DNA of 64,000 nucleotides from Antedon mediterranea (Eukaryota; Echinodermata; Crinoidea; Comatulida; Antedonidae), in NCBI RefSeq assembly GCF_964355755.1, contig NC_092675.1, positions 11,981,312-12,045,311 of the forward strand, in the 5' to 3' direction. The notes under the pieces were generated by a model. That model was not told where the DNA came from, made no database searches, and saw nothing but the letters and a program-made list of their open reading frames with translations. Below are positions 1 to 11,924 of the stretch, piece after piece; position 1 is the stretch's first letter; every line of letters begins with the position of its first letter. The translations under genes were made by a program, and so were the position numbers.

Positions 1-1198
1 CAACAACATATTAACGTGTAGAAGAAATTTGAATACGTGAAATATTGATGCGCGCTTTTTTAAATGTAATGCATTATGACGTAAAAGATGAAAATACGAC
101 TTTTTTTATTTAACTGGCCATATGATGACGTCACAACAACCGATTGGCAACATTTTCACATGATTTCGTATCTACAATCCAATAGCTTCCAGAAAACGTT
201 TTAATCGTAATTATCACATTTTACTCTTACGAGCTATAACAGATTAAAATTTACTGTAAAGATGAAATTATTGCCACACGTAATTAAAAGTTTTAGGCAT
301 GATGACGTCATAAAAAATAAAAATTTTTTAACTCATGCGAAAGATAGTTGATTGTCCTAGACAATATCAAAATCGAAGTGAAAATGGAAAACGGATAACT
401 GGAGATGCGCTCTATTAAATGTGATGAGCTATGACGAAAGATACAAAAATCCTAAATTTTATATTCGCGTGGCCATACGATGACGTCACAATGTCCGGTT
501 AGCCATATTAATACATGATCCGATATCTAAAACTCATCAACTTCCAGAATATGTCATCCACAAAAAGTTGATCGTGTAGTTTAGAAATTACGACTGTTTA
601 AAAAAAGGCATAATTTTGATGAATTTTTGGACTTTTTCATCAAAAACGCGCGCAAATTGTCCAATTCGACGTGCTCGTATGACGTAACTTTAAATCGAAA
701 TTATTTAAAAGTTGGTAAAATTACAAGAAAAAGGCTGGAAAAACATAAATCAAGCGAAAAAAATATGTTTTTAATGCTACGTGCGCACCGCACACGTAAA
801 CATTTGCGCACGCGTGGGAATTTTTGACATGCTTAAAATGACATGAAACACGTAGAAAGTTGATTAGAAATTAATTTTGCGCATTTTGAAATTTTAAATG
901 CGCGTGCACGCGTAACTTTGTGTAAAACACGCAATTTTTTTTTCACAGAAAGTTAGCGCATGACATAAGTTAAACTTTTGCAAAGTTTCAATTTAAAATG
1001 TTATTTGGTTTTTGACCTATGTTTAATACGCGAAATTCATAAAATCGCGCGTAAGTCACGTTGCGCAATTGTAAAGATGCTGAAAAGCTTCGCTGCACAA
1101 CCTCATATGAATGACGATATGTTGAGAAAGTTACGAAATGTTATGTTTGCAAGTTTTACAGATACGCATGACACAAAAATTACAGAAAGAAAGAAGAA
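1..1198 (+). repeat. U0, family A unit, 5'-truncated by the window edge
   Basis: The window opens about 310 nt into a family A unit. TGACGTCA palindromes lie at 126-133, 303-310 and 481-488, spaced 177 and 178 bp. A central inverted repeat pairs CGTGCGCA (780-787) with TGCGCACG (805-812). The body ends in a purine-rich run directly before CTAG at 1199, with no tail hairpin. Open frames at 627-827 and 978-1202 are not credible genes. Confidence 0.9.
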
Positions 1199-1636
1199 CT
1201 AGACATGTAACTCGTCACTTTGACGAGTTAGTTATCCGCACGACAAACGCCACGTGCACGTCATACGTTAGAATATTGCACACAGAAAAAAATTATGGCA
1301 TTATGACCTGAACTGAAGAATATGATATGTTGGTGCTAAATTCTGTCAATTTTGTGTCATATAGTATAATATATAGTATAATATGTATAAATATTACATA
1401 CAGTGTAGAATAAGTGAACTTTTGGGACCTGTCATTTATTGCAATTTTTAACATGTTGACCGTTTTCAAATGTAACGCGAAGGTAGCAATTTCGGAAGGA
1501 TATTATCTCAGCAACAACATATTAACGTGTAGAAGAAATTTGAATACGTGAAATATTGATGCGCGGTCTTTTAAATGTAATGAATTATGACGCAAAAGAT
1601 GAAAAGACGACATTTTTTATTTAACTGGCCATATGA

Positions 1637-1644
1637 TGACGTCA
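1637..1644. promoter_or_regulatory. TGACGTCA palindrome (CRE-type), U1 site 1
   Basis: This is a perfect match to the consensus site bound by CREB/ATF-family bZIP proteins. It is one of four in this unit and recurs at the same place in nearly all family A units. Binding is not demonstrated; it may simply be part of the repeat. Confidence 0.35.
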
Positions 1645-1813
1645 CAATGTCCGATTGGCAACATTTTCACGTGATTTCGTATCTACAATCCAATAGCTTC
1701 CAGAAAACGTTTTAATCGTAATTATCACATTTTATTCTTACGAGCTATAACAGATTAAAATTGACTGTAAAGATGAAATTAATGCCACACGTAATTAAAA
1801 GTTTTAGGCATGA

Positions 1814-1821
1814 TGACGTCA
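1814..1821. promoter_or_regulatory. TGACGTCA palindrome, U1 site 2
   Basis: Lies 177 bp after site 1, in the context GCATGATGACGTCAT. Many family A copies keep only TGACGTCA followed by A-rich DNA here. Function unknown. Confidence 0.35.
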
Positions 1822-1991
1822 TAAAAATAAAAATTTTTTTAATTCGTGCCAAAGATAGTTGATTGTCCTAGACAATATCAAAATCGAAGTGAAAATGGAA
1901 AACGGATAAGTGGAGATGCGCTCTATTAAATGTGATGAGCTATGACGAAAGATACAAAAATCCTAAATTTTATATTCGCGTGGCCATACGA

Positions 1992-1999
1992 TGACGTCA
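1992..1999. promoter_or_regulatory. TGACGTCA palindrome, U1 site 3
   Basis: Lies 178 bp after site 2, in the context GGCCATACGATGACGTCAC. This is the most widely kept of the sites and is also found in almost every C unit. Confidence 0.35.
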
Positions 2000-2290
2000 C
2001 AATATCCGGTTAGTCATATTAATACATGATCCGATATCTACAACTGATCAACTTCCAGAATATGTCATCCACAAAAAGTTGATCGTGTAGTTTAGAAATT
2101 ACGACTGTTTACAAAAAGGCATAATTTTGACAAATTTTTGTACTTTTTCATAAAAAACGTGCGCAAATTGTCCAATTCGACGTGCTCGTATGACGTAACT
2201 TTAAGTCGAAAGTGTTTAAAAGTTGGTAAAATTACTATAAAAGGCTGGAAAAACATAAATCACTCGAAAAAAATATGTTTTTAATGCTAC

Positions 2291-2321
2291 GTGCGCACCG
2301 CACACGTAAAAATGTGCGCAC
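2291..2321 (+). other. Central CG-rich inverted repeat (U1 example)
   Basis: GTGCGCAC at 2291-2298 pairs with GTGCGCAC at 2314-2321 (each arm is itself a palindrome) around a loop containing alternating purine-pyrimidine sequence. An equivalent element sits at this place in all families despite divergence on both sides. It could extrude as a hairpin or adopt Z-DNA; neither is shown. Confidence 0.55.
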
Positions 2322-2581
2322 TCGTGGGAATTTTTTACATGCTTAAAATGACATGAAACGCGTAGAAAGTTGATTAGAAATTAATTTTGCGCATTTTGAA
2401 ATTTTAAATGCGCGTGCACGCGTAACTTTTTGTAAAACATGCCATTTCTAGTGCACTAACAGTTTGCCCTTCATATGACTTAAAGTTTCATAAAGGGTAA
2501 AAAAAAAATTACTCTTGGTTTTTAAGCTATGATCAATCATTAAAAATCATAAAATCGCGCGCAAGTCACGTTGCGCAACTC

Positions 2582-2589
2582 TGACGTCA
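2582..2589. promoter_or_regulatory. TGACGTCA palindrome, U1 site 4
   Basis: Extra site near the 3' end of the unit, within CTGACGTCATTC. Present in U1, U4, U14 and U15 but absent from A units such as U2 and U3, so it marks a sub-lineage. Confidence 0.3.
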
Positions 2590-2718
2590 TTCAAAATAGG
2601 AGATGCACAACTTCACGTAAATGCCCACATGTTGTCAAAGTTATAAAATGTTATGTTTACACATTTTAGAGAAACGTGACTCACAAAAAAATGGGAAAGA
2701 AATAAGAAGAATACAGAA

Positions 2719-4245
2719 CTAGACATGTAACTCGTCACTTTGACGAGTTTGGTTATCCGCCGCGCAAGTGGTGCAACATTAACATTAAGGGGATAGGTTG
2801 AGGACAAAAGGAAGTGTTCACGTTGGCATTATGACCTGAACTGAAGAATATGATATGTTGCTGAATTTTATTATTTAAATTCATATATAGTATACACAGT
2901 ATAATCTGTATCCATATCACATACAGTGACATACATAGAATAGGTGAAATTACGGGACCCGCTATTTATTGCAATTTTTAACGTGTTGACGGTTTTAAAA
3001 TGAAACGCGAAGTTAGCAATTCCGAAAGGAAATTATCTCAGCAACAACGTATTAGCATGTAGAAGAAATTTGAATACGTGAAATATTGATGCGCGCTCGT
3101 TTAAATGTAATGAATTATGACGCAAAAGATGAAAATACGACCTTTTTTATATAACTGGCCATATGATGACGTCACAACATCCGATTGGCAACATTTTTAC
3201 ATAATTTCGTATCTAAAATTCAATAGCTTCCAGAAAAAGTTTTAATCGTGATTATCACATTTTATTCTTACGAGCTATAACAGATTAAAATTTACTGTAA
3301 AGATGAAATTAATGCCACACGTGATTTAAATTTTTAGGCATGATGACGTCAAAAAAATTAAAATATTTTTAACTCATGCGAAAGATAGTTGATTGACCTA
3401 GACAATATCAAAATCGGGGTGAAAATGGAAAACGAATAAGTGGAGAGGCGCTCTATTCAATGTGATGACCTATGACGAAAGATACAAAAATCCTAAATTT
3501 TATATTCGTGTGGCCATACGATGACGTCACAATGTCCGGTTAGCCATATTAATACCTGATCCGATATCTACAACTCATCAACTTCCAGAATATGTCATCC
3601 ACAAAAAGTTGACCGTGTAGTTTAGAAATTACGACTGTTTAAAAAAAGGCATATTTTTAACGGAATTTTGAACTTTTTCATCAAAAACACGCGCAAATTG
3701 TCCAATTCGACGTGCTCGTATGACGTAACTTTAAGTCGAAATTGTTTAAAATTTGATAAAATTACTAGAAAAGGCTGGAAAAACATAAATCACGCGAAAA
3801 AAATATGTTTTCAATGCTACGTGCGCACCGCACACGTAAAAATTTGCGCACGCGTGGGAATTTTTTACATGCTTAAAACGACATGAAACGCGTAGAAAGT
3901 TGATTAGAAATTAATTTTGCGCATTTTGAAATTTTAAATGCGCGTGCGCGCGTAACTTTGTGTAAAACACGCAATTTTTTTTCAACATAAAGTTAGCGCA
4001 TGATATAAATTAAACTTTTGGAAAGTTTCAATTTGAAATGTTATTTGGTTTTCGACCTATGTTAAATACGAGGAAATCGTTAAATCACGCGTAAGTCACG
4101 TTGCGCAATTGTAAACGTCATGAAAAGCTTCGCAGCACATCTTCATGTGCATGACGATATGTTGAGAAAGTTACAAAATGTTATGTTTACAAGTTTTAGA
4201 GAAAAGCGTTCCACAAAAATCATACAGAAAGAAAGAAGATCAAGA
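2719..4245 (+). repeat. U2, family A unit, complete
   Basis: 1527 bp. The head hairpin has a perfect 9 bp stem (2729-2737 with 2741-2749), followed by GGTTATCCGC and a stretch GCGCAAGTGGTGCAAC shared with U3, U5, U6 and U43. Three TGACGTCA-type sites lie in the first half. It joins U3 directly at CTAG with no tail hairpin. Confidence 0.92.
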
Positions 4246-5780
4246 CTAGACATGTAACTCGTCACTTTGACGAGTTTGGTTATCCGCCGCGCCGCGCAAG
4301 TGGTGCAACATTAACATTAAGGGGATAGGTTGAGGACAAAAGGAAGTGTTCACGTTGGCATTATGACCTGAACTGAAGAATATGATATGTTGTTATTGCT
4401 GAATTTTATTATTTAAATTCATATATAGTATACACAGTATAATCTGTATCTATCACATACAGTGACATACATAGAATAGGTGAAGTTACGGGACCCGCTA
4501 TTTATTGCAATTTTTTAACATGTTTACGGTTTTAAAATGAAACGCGAAGGTAGCAATTCCGAAAGGAAATTATCTCAGCAACAACGTATTAGCGTGTAGA
4601 AGAAATTTGAATACGTGAAATATTGATGCGCGCTCTTTTAAATGTAATGAATTATGACGCAAAAGATGAAAATACGACCTTTTTTATTTAACTGGCCATA
4701 TGATGACGTCACAACATCCGATTGGCAACATTTTTACATAATTTCGTATCTACAATCCAATAGCTTCCAGAAAAAGTTTTAATCGTGATTATCACATTTT
4801 ATTCTTACGAGCTATAACAGATTAACATTTACTGTAAAGATGAAATTAATGCCACACGTGATTTAAATTTTTAGGCACGATGACGTCAAAAAAATTAAAA
4901 TATTTTTAACTCATGCGAAAGATACTTGATTGACCTAGACAATATCAAAATCGGGGTGAAAATGGAAAACGGATAAGTGGAGATGCGCTCTATTCAATGT
5001 GATGAGCTATGACGAAAGATACAAAAATCCTAAATTTTATATTCGTGTGGCCATACGATGACGTCACAATGTCCGGTTAGCCATATTACTACCTGATCCG
5101 ATATCTACAACTCATCTACTTCCAGAATATGCCATCCACAAAAAGTTGACCGTCTAGTTTAGAAATTACGACTGTTTAAAAAAAGGCATATTTTAAACGA
5201 ATTTTTTAACCTTTTCATAAAAAACGCGCGCCAATTGTCCAATTCGACGTGCTCGTATGACGTATCTTTAAGTCGAAATTGTTTAAAATTTGGTAAAATT
5301 ACTTGAAAAAGCTGGAACAACATAAATCACGCGAAAAAAATACGTTTTCAATGCTACGTGCGCACCGCACACGTAAAAATGTGCGCACGCGTGGGAATTT
5401 TTGACATGCTTAAAACGACATGAAACGCGTAGAAAGTTGATTATAAATTAATTTTGCGCATTTTGAAATTTTATATGCGCGTGCGCGCGTAACTTTGTGT
5501 AAAACACGCAATTTTTTTTCAACAGAAAGTTAGCGCATGATATAAATTAAACTTTTGCAAAGTTTCAAGTTGAAATGTTATTTGGTTGTCGAGCTATGTT
5601 AAATACGACAAAATCGTTAAATCGCGCGTAAGTCACGTTGCGCAATTGTAAACATCATGAAAAGCTTCGCTGCACATCTTCATGTGCATGATGATATGTT
5701 GAGAAAGTTACAAAATGTTATGTTTGCAAGTTTTCGAGAAAAGCGTTCCACAAAAATCATACAGAAAGAAAGAAGAGAAA
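4246..5780 (+). repeat. U3, family A unit, complete
   Basis: 1535 bp. The head has a small duplication (CGCCGCGCCGCGCAAG) absent from its relatives. The body is a close match to U43, about 55 kb away, including the rare phrase TTACTACYTGATCCG. It ends in GAAAGAAAGAAGAGAAA directly before CTAG. Confidence 0.92.
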
Positions 5781-7651
5781 CTAGACATGAAACTCGTCAC
5801 TTTGACGAGTTAGTTATCCGCACGACAAACGCCACGTGCACGTCATACATTGGACACAGAAAAAGATTATGGCATATTGACATGAACTGAAGAGTAAAAT
5901 ATGTTGTTAGTGCTAAATGCTGTATATTTTGTGTCATATACTATTTACAGTATGCATAGTATAATATGTATACATATTAATACAGTGTAGGATAGGCGAA
6001 ATTACGGGTCCCGTCATTTATTCCAATTTTTAACATGGTGACGGTATGAAAATGAAACACTGATATAGCAATTTTGGAAGGAAATTATCTCAGCACCAAC
6101 ATATTAACGTGTAGAAGAAATTTTAATACGGAAAATATTAATGCGCGCTCTTTTAAATGTAATGAACTATGACGCAAAATATGAAAATACGACTTTTTTT
6201 ATTTAACTGGCCATATGGTGACGTCACAACATCCGATTTGCCAAATTTTTACATGATTTTGTATCTACAATCCAATAGCTTCCAGAAAACGTTTTAATCG
6301 TGATTATCACATTTTATTCTTACGAGCTATAACAGATTAAAATTTTCTGTAAAGATGAAATTAATGCCACATGTAATTTAAATTTTTAGGCATGATGACG
6401 TCATAATAATTAAAATATTTTAACTCATGCGAAAGATAGTTGATTGACCTAGACAATATCAAAATCGGGGTGAAAATGGAAAATGGATAAGTGGAGATGC
6501 GCTCTATTAAATGTGATGAGCTATGACGAAAGATACAAAAATCCTCAATTTTATATTCGCGTGGCCATACGATGACGTTAAAATGTCCGGTTAGCCATAT
6601 TAATACATGATCCGATATCTACAACTCATCAACTTCCGGAATATGTCATCCACAAAAAGTTGACCGTGTAGTTTAGAAATTACGACTGTTTAAAAAAAGG
6701 CATAATTTTGACAAATTTTTGTAATTTTTCCTCAAAAACGTGCGCAAATTGTCCAATTCGACGTGCTCGTATGACGTAACTTTAAGTCGAAAGTGTTTAA
6801 AAGTTGGTAAAATTACTATAAAAGGCTGGAAAAACATAAATCACTCGAAAAAAATATGTTTTTAATGCTACGTGCGCACCGCACACGTAAAAATGTGCGC
6901 ACGCGTGGGAATTTTTTACATGCTTAAAATGACATGAAACGCGTAGAAAGTTGATTAGAAATTAATTTTGCGCATTTTGAAATTTTAAATGCGCGTGCAC
7001 GCGTAACTTTTTGTAAAACATGCCATTTTTAGTGCACTAACAGTTTGCCCTTGATATGACTTAAATTTTCACAAAGGGTAAAAAAAAAATTACTCTTGGT
7101 TTTTAAGCTATGATCAATCATTAAAAATCATAAAATCGCGCGCAAGTCACGTTGCGCAACTCTGACGTCATTCAAAATAGGAGATGCACAACTTCACGTA
7201 AATGCCCACATGTTGTCAAAGTTATAAAATGTTATGTTTACACATTTTAGAGAAACGTGACTCACAAAAAAATGGGAAAGAAATAAGAATAATACAGAAA
7301 AAAAAAAAAAATATTGATCCACTACAATCACAAGGAGTTATCCGCTACTAAGCGGATAACTAATAAAAAGTTGATGTTGATGATGATTTCGTACAATCAC
7401 AAGAGGTTATCCTGCAACTTCGTTGCGGATAACCAAAAAGAAAAAAAAGATCCCATACAATAACAAGGAGTTATCCGCACACTGCCATGTGCGGATAACT
7501 AATAAAAAGTTGATGATGATGATGATGATGATGATTTCGTACAATCACAAGAGGTTATCCTGCAACTTCGTTGCGGATAACCAATGATTTCGTACAATCA
7601 CAAGAGGTTATCCTGCAACTTCGTTGCGGATAACCAAAAATAAAAAGTTGA
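5781..7651 (+). repeat. U4, family A unit with five tail hairpins
   Basis: 1871 bp: a body of about 1.5 kb plus a cassette array. The head carries AGTTATCCGCAC (5812-5823). Of the five units with an AGTT-type head (U1, U4, U14, U15, U45), this is the only one with tail cassettes, and it alone in the window has AGTT...AACT hairpins. The 3' body is close to U1 and includes a fourth TGACGTCA. Confidence 0.92.
7298..7651 (+). repeat. Tail-cassette array of U4 (five hairpins)
   Basis: Hairpins lie at 7336-7361 (11 bp stem, loop ACTA), 7405-7434, 7469-7500 (13 bp stem), 7553-7582 and 7606-7635. The first and third are AGTTATCCGC...GCGGATAACT, matching this unit's own head. The others are GGTTATCC-T-GCAAC/GTTGCGGATAACC with a constant bulged T. 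Spacers contain a block like TACAATCACAAG and (TGA)n runs, up to eight repeats before the fourth hairpin. Confidence 0.9.
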
Positions 7652-9190
7652 CTAGACATGTAACTCGTCACTTTGACGAGTTTGGTTATCCGCCGCGCAA
7701 GTGGTGCAACATTAACATTAAGGGGATAGGTTGAGGACAAAAGGAAGTGTTCACGTTGGCATTATGACCTGAACTGAAGAATATGATCTGTTGTTATTGC
7801 TGAATTTTATTATTTAAATTCATATATAGTATACACAGTATAATCTGTATCCATATCACATACAGTGACATACATAGAATAGGTGAAATTACGGGACCCG
7901 TCATTTATTGCAATTTTTAACATGTTGACGGTTTTAAAATGAAACGCGAAGGTAGCAATTCCGAAAGGAAATTATCTCAGCAACAACGTATTAGCGTGTA
8001 GAAGAAATTTGAATACGTAAAATATTGATGCGCGCTCGTTTAAATGTAATGAATTATGACGCAAAAGATGAAATTACGACCTTTTTATTTAACTGGCCAT
8101 ATGATGATGTCACAACATCCGATTGGCAACATTTTTACATAATTTCGTATCTACAATCCAATAGCTTCCAGAAAAAGTTTTAATCGTGATTATCACACTT
8201 TATTCTTACGAGCTATAACAGATTAAAATTTACTGTAAAGATGAAATTGATGCCATACGTGATTTAAATTTTTAGGCATGATGACGTCAAAAAAATTAAA
8301 ATATTTTTAACTCATGCGAAAGATAGTTGATTGACCTAGACAATATCAAAATCGGGGTGAAAATGGAAAACGGATAAGTGGAGATGCGCTCTATTCAATG
8401 TGATGAGCTATGACGAAAGATACAAAAATCCTAAATTTTATATTCGCGTGGCCATACGATGACGTCACAATGTCCGGTTAGCCATATTAACACCTGATCC
8501 AATATCTACAACTCATCTACTTCCAGAATATGTCATCCACAAAAATTTGACGGTCTAGTTTAGAAATTACGACTGTTTAAAAAAAGGCATATTTTAAACG
8601 AATTTTTTAACCTTTTCATAAAAAACGCGCGCAAATTGTCCAATTCGACGTGCTCGTATGACGTATCTTTAAGTCGAAATTGTTTAAAATTTGGTAAAAT
8701 TACTAGAAAAGGCTGGAAAAACATAAATCACGCGAAAAAAATACGTTTTCAATGCTACGTGCGCACCGCACACGTAGAAATGTGCGCACGCCTGGGAATT
8801 TTTGACATGCTTAAAACGACATGAAACGCGTAGAAAGTTGATTATAAATTAATTTTGCGCATTTTGAAAATTTAAATGCGCGTGCGCGCGTAACTTTGTT
8901 TAAAACACGCAATTTTTTTTCAACAGAAAGTTAGCGCATGATATAAATTAAACTTTTGCAAAGTTTCACTTTAAAATGTTATTTGGTTTTCGACATATGT
9001 TAAATACGAGAAAATCGTTAAATCGCGCGTACGTCACGTTGCGCAATTGTAAACATCATGAAAAGCTTCGCTTGACGACGTTACATAAATGTCAAAATGT
9101 TAACATGGTTAACAAAATGTTATGTTTGCAAGTTTTAGAGAAAAGCGTTACACAAAAATCATACAGAAAGAAAGAAGATTAAGAAAAAGA
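7652..9190 (+). repeat. U5, family A unit, complete
   Basis: 1539 bp with a GGTTATCCGC head like U2. The first palindrome is degraded to TGATGTCA. The 3' part carries a CTTGACGACG stretch shared only with U6, marking a close pair. It ends in a purine-rich run and joins U6 at CTAG without a hairpin. Confidence 0.92.
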
Positions 9191-10990
9191 CTAGACATGT
9201 AACTCGTCACTTTGACGAGTTTGGTTATCCGCCGCGCAAGTGGTGCAACATTAACATTAAGGGGATAGGTTGAGGACAAAAGGAAGTGTTCACGTTGGCA
9301 TTATGAACTGAACTGAAGAATATGATCTGTTGTTATTGCTGAATTTTATTATTTAAATTCATATATAGTATACACAGTATAATCTGTATCCATATCACAT
9401 ACAGTGTAGAATAGGTGAAATTACGGGACCCGCTATTTATTACAATTTTTAACATGTTGACGGTTTTAAAATGAAACGCGAAGTTAGCAATTCCGAAAGG
9501 AAATTATCTCAGCAACAACGTATTAGCGTGTAGAAGAAATTTGAATACCTGAAATATTGATGCGCGCTCTTTTAAATGTAATGAATTATGACGCAAAAGA
9601 TGAAAATACGACCTTTTTTATTTACCTGGCCATATGATGACGTCACAACATCCGATTGGCAACATTTTTACATAATTTCGTATCTACAATCCAATAGCTT
9701 CCAGAAAAAGTTTTAATCGTGATTATCAAGTTTTATTCTTACGAGCTATAACAGATTAAAATTTACTGTAAAGATGAAATTGATGCCACACGTGATTAAA
9801 ATTTTTAGGCATGATGACGTCAAAAAAATTAAAATATTTTTAACTCATGCGAAAGATACTTGATTGACCTAGACAAAATCAAAATCGGGGTGAAAATGGA
9901 AAACGGATAAGTGGAGATGCGCTCTATTCAATGTGATGAGCTATGACGAAAGATACAAAAATCCTAAATTTTATATTCACGTGGCCATACGATGACGTCA
10001 CAATGTCTGGTTAGCCATATTAATACCTGATCCGATATCTACAACTCATCTACTTCCAGAATATGCCATCCACAAAAAGTTGACCGTCTAGTTTAGAAAT
10101 TACGACTGTTTAAAAAAAGGCATATTTTAAACGAATTTTTTAACCTTTTCATAAAAAACGCGCGCAAATTGTCCAATTCGACGTGCTCGTATGACGTATC
10201 TTTAAGTCGAAATTGTTTAAAATTTGGTAAAATTACTAGGAAAGGCTGGAAAAATATAAATCACGTGAAAAAAGTACGTTTTCAATACTACGTGCGCACC
10301 GCACACGTAAAAATGTGCGCACGCGTGGGAATTTTTGACATGCTTAAAACGACATGAAACGCGTAGAAAGTTGACTATAAATTAATTTTGCGCATTTTGA
10401 AATTTTAAATGCGCGTGCGCGTGTAACTTTGTGTAAAACACGCAATTTTTTTTCAACAGAAAGTTAGCGCATGATATAAATTAAACTTTTGCAAAGTTTC
10501 AAGTTGAAATGTTATTTGGTTGTCGAGCTATGTTAAATACGACAAAATCGTTAAATCGCGCCTAAGTCACGTTGCGCAATTGTAAACGTCATGAAAAGCT
10601 TCGCTTGACGACGTTACGTAAATGTCAATATGTTAAGATAGTTACCGAAATGTTATGTTTGCGAGTTTTAGAGAAAAGCGTTACACAAAAATCATACAGG
10701 TTGATTTCGTACAATCACAAGAGGTTATCCTGCAACTTCGTTGCGGATAACCAATGATGATTTCGTACAATAACAAGAGGTTATCCTGCAACTTCGTTGC
10801 GGATAACCAATGATGATGATGATTTCGTACAATCACAAGAGGTTATCCTGCAACTTCGTTGCGGATAACCAATGATGATGATGATGATGATTTCGTACAA
10901 TCACAAGAGGTTATCCTGCAACTTCGTTGCGGATAACCAAAAAGTAACACTACAATTCCAAGGGCTTATCCGCTTGAGGCGGATAACCAA
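9191..10990 (+). repeat. U6, family A unit with five tail hairpins
   Basis: 1800 bp. The body is close to U5 but loses its usual GAAAGAAAGAAG end: ATACAGG runs straight into the cassette array at about 10700. It is the last unit of the left A block and is followed by family B. Its final cassette is already of B type. Confidence 0.92.
10700..10990 (+). repeat. Tail-cassette array of U6 (four A-type, one B-type)
   Basis: Hairpins lie at 10723-10752, 10779-10808, 10841-10870, 10909-10938 and 10964-10988. The first four are identical bulged-T hairpins, separated by (TGA) runs of 2, 4 and 6 repeats in order. The fifth has the spacer GTAACACTACAATTCCAAGG and the B-type stem TTATCCGC/GCGGATAA. The switch of cassette type coincides with the A-to-B family switch at U7. 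Confidence 0.9.
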
Positions 10991-11162
10991 CTAGAACTTA
11001 AACTCGTCACTTGAGGACGAGTTTGGTTATCCGCCAGCAACAAAGCGTATCTTGCGTATTCAAGTACTTCCAAGTTATGACTTTTCCAAAAAAAGTAGGC
11101 TTTTCAAAATTAAAACTGCCCTCTCAGTGTAATAACCAACTAAACCCTTTTAATTAATTGTT

Positions 11163-11235
11163 TTCCCGTGACGGGACTCGAACCCGGTACCTCTGATACC
11201 AAAGTCGGTTGCATTACACATCGAGCCATATGACC
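11163..11235 (-). pseudogene. tRNA-like element of U7
   Basis: On the minus strand an A-box-like TGGCTCGATGTG is followed, with T8-to-G52 tRNA spacing (44 nt), by GGTTCGAGTCC, a perfect B box. The T stem keeps four of five pairs (CCGGG/CCCGT) and the D stem about three of four. The acceptor and anticodon stems do not pair, so this is not a working tRNA. It may be an internal pol III promoter. The isotype cannot be assigned. Confidence 0.6.
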
Positions 11236-11924
11236 ACCTGCTGACGAAAATCCTAAGAAAGAGTCCTCGTTCATTCGGTATGTCGTGAACCCCCTCGATG
11301 CAAGTTGATTATTACATATCAAACTTAAATCATAAATTTTACTATGATGAAATCTTCAAAAATTTTAAACGCTGATATTTTATGAAAGTGCATACTTTCA
11401 AGTTTTATATATTAACATGTAAAGAAAAAAGATAAATGTTATGTTTATTGTTTTGCTCTTTGAATAAGTTTATGTTTGTTTGATGATAAATATTTCAAAA
11501 ATTATATTTAATATGCAAATAATGTAGCCATCAAACACGTTTTAGCATTCAACACTATAATAAATCAGACCTATGATTCATACACTGCAAGAAATTAAAA
11601 TAAAAAATGGGGGTAACCTTGCATTCTGATGAACTGTTTCATTTTTAAAAGTAGACATATTTTGGAACATTTTCACAATTTGTTGACGTTTTCGTGCGCA
11701 ACCTGTCATGTTTAACGTGCTCGTAGAACGCCATTTCAAGTTGAAAAGTGAATAAAATAACGTAAAATTGTTAACCGAAGATTTAAAAACACAAATCGTG
11801 TAAAAGAAATGCTCATACCTGTTCCCTGCGCCGTGCGCGCGTGAAAATGTGCGCACCAGTGGCAATTTTTTAAACGCTTAAAATGACCTGAATCGTGCTC
11901 TAATTTAATCAGAAATTGATTTGA

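Larger units (their letters stand above)
1445..2150 (+). repeat. Internal tandem duplication of about 357 bp (reference copy in U1)
   Basis: Copy 1 (about 1445-1801) and copy 2 (about 1802-2150) align in order. The anchors are CATGTTGAC/CATGATGAC at 1452 and 1809, GATGCGC at 1558 and 1915, and GGCCATA-GATGACGTCACAA in both. Each copy may itself be a dimer of about 178 bp, because TGACGTCA falls at 1637, 1814 and 1992. The copies are clearly diverged, so the duplication is older than array growth. Confidence 0.8.
1199..2718 (+). repeat. U1, family A unit, complete, no tail cassette
   Basis: Complete 1520 bp unit. The head hairpin (AACTCGTCA/TGACGAGTT, loop CTT) is followed by the AGTTATCCGC variant of the head motif. 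The body holds two diverged copies of a 357 bp segment and four TGACGTCA sites. It joins the next unit directly at CTAG after a purine-rich end. It is the best reference copy for family A in this window. Confidence 0.92.

Noticed and set aside
1199-2718. LTR retrotransposon, based on the purine-rich tract near the unit end
   Set aside because: No long terminal repeats, primer-binding site, TG...CA ends or gag-pol remnants; the same tract is simply shared by all units.
7298-10990. Integron-like cassette array with attC sites
   Set aside because: Hairpins in one orientation suggested it, but GTTATCC/GGATAAC does not fit the GTTRRRY/RYYYAAC core, there is no integrase, and cassettes carry no genes.
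11163-11235. Functional tRNA gene
   Set aside because: Box spacing is right, but the acceptor and anticodon stems do not pair, so no isotype can be given.
11600-11660. Hammerhead ribozyme suggested by CTGATGA near the B-unit centre
   Set aside because: No stem II followed by GAAA, and no matching stems I and III, were found around the CTGATGA.
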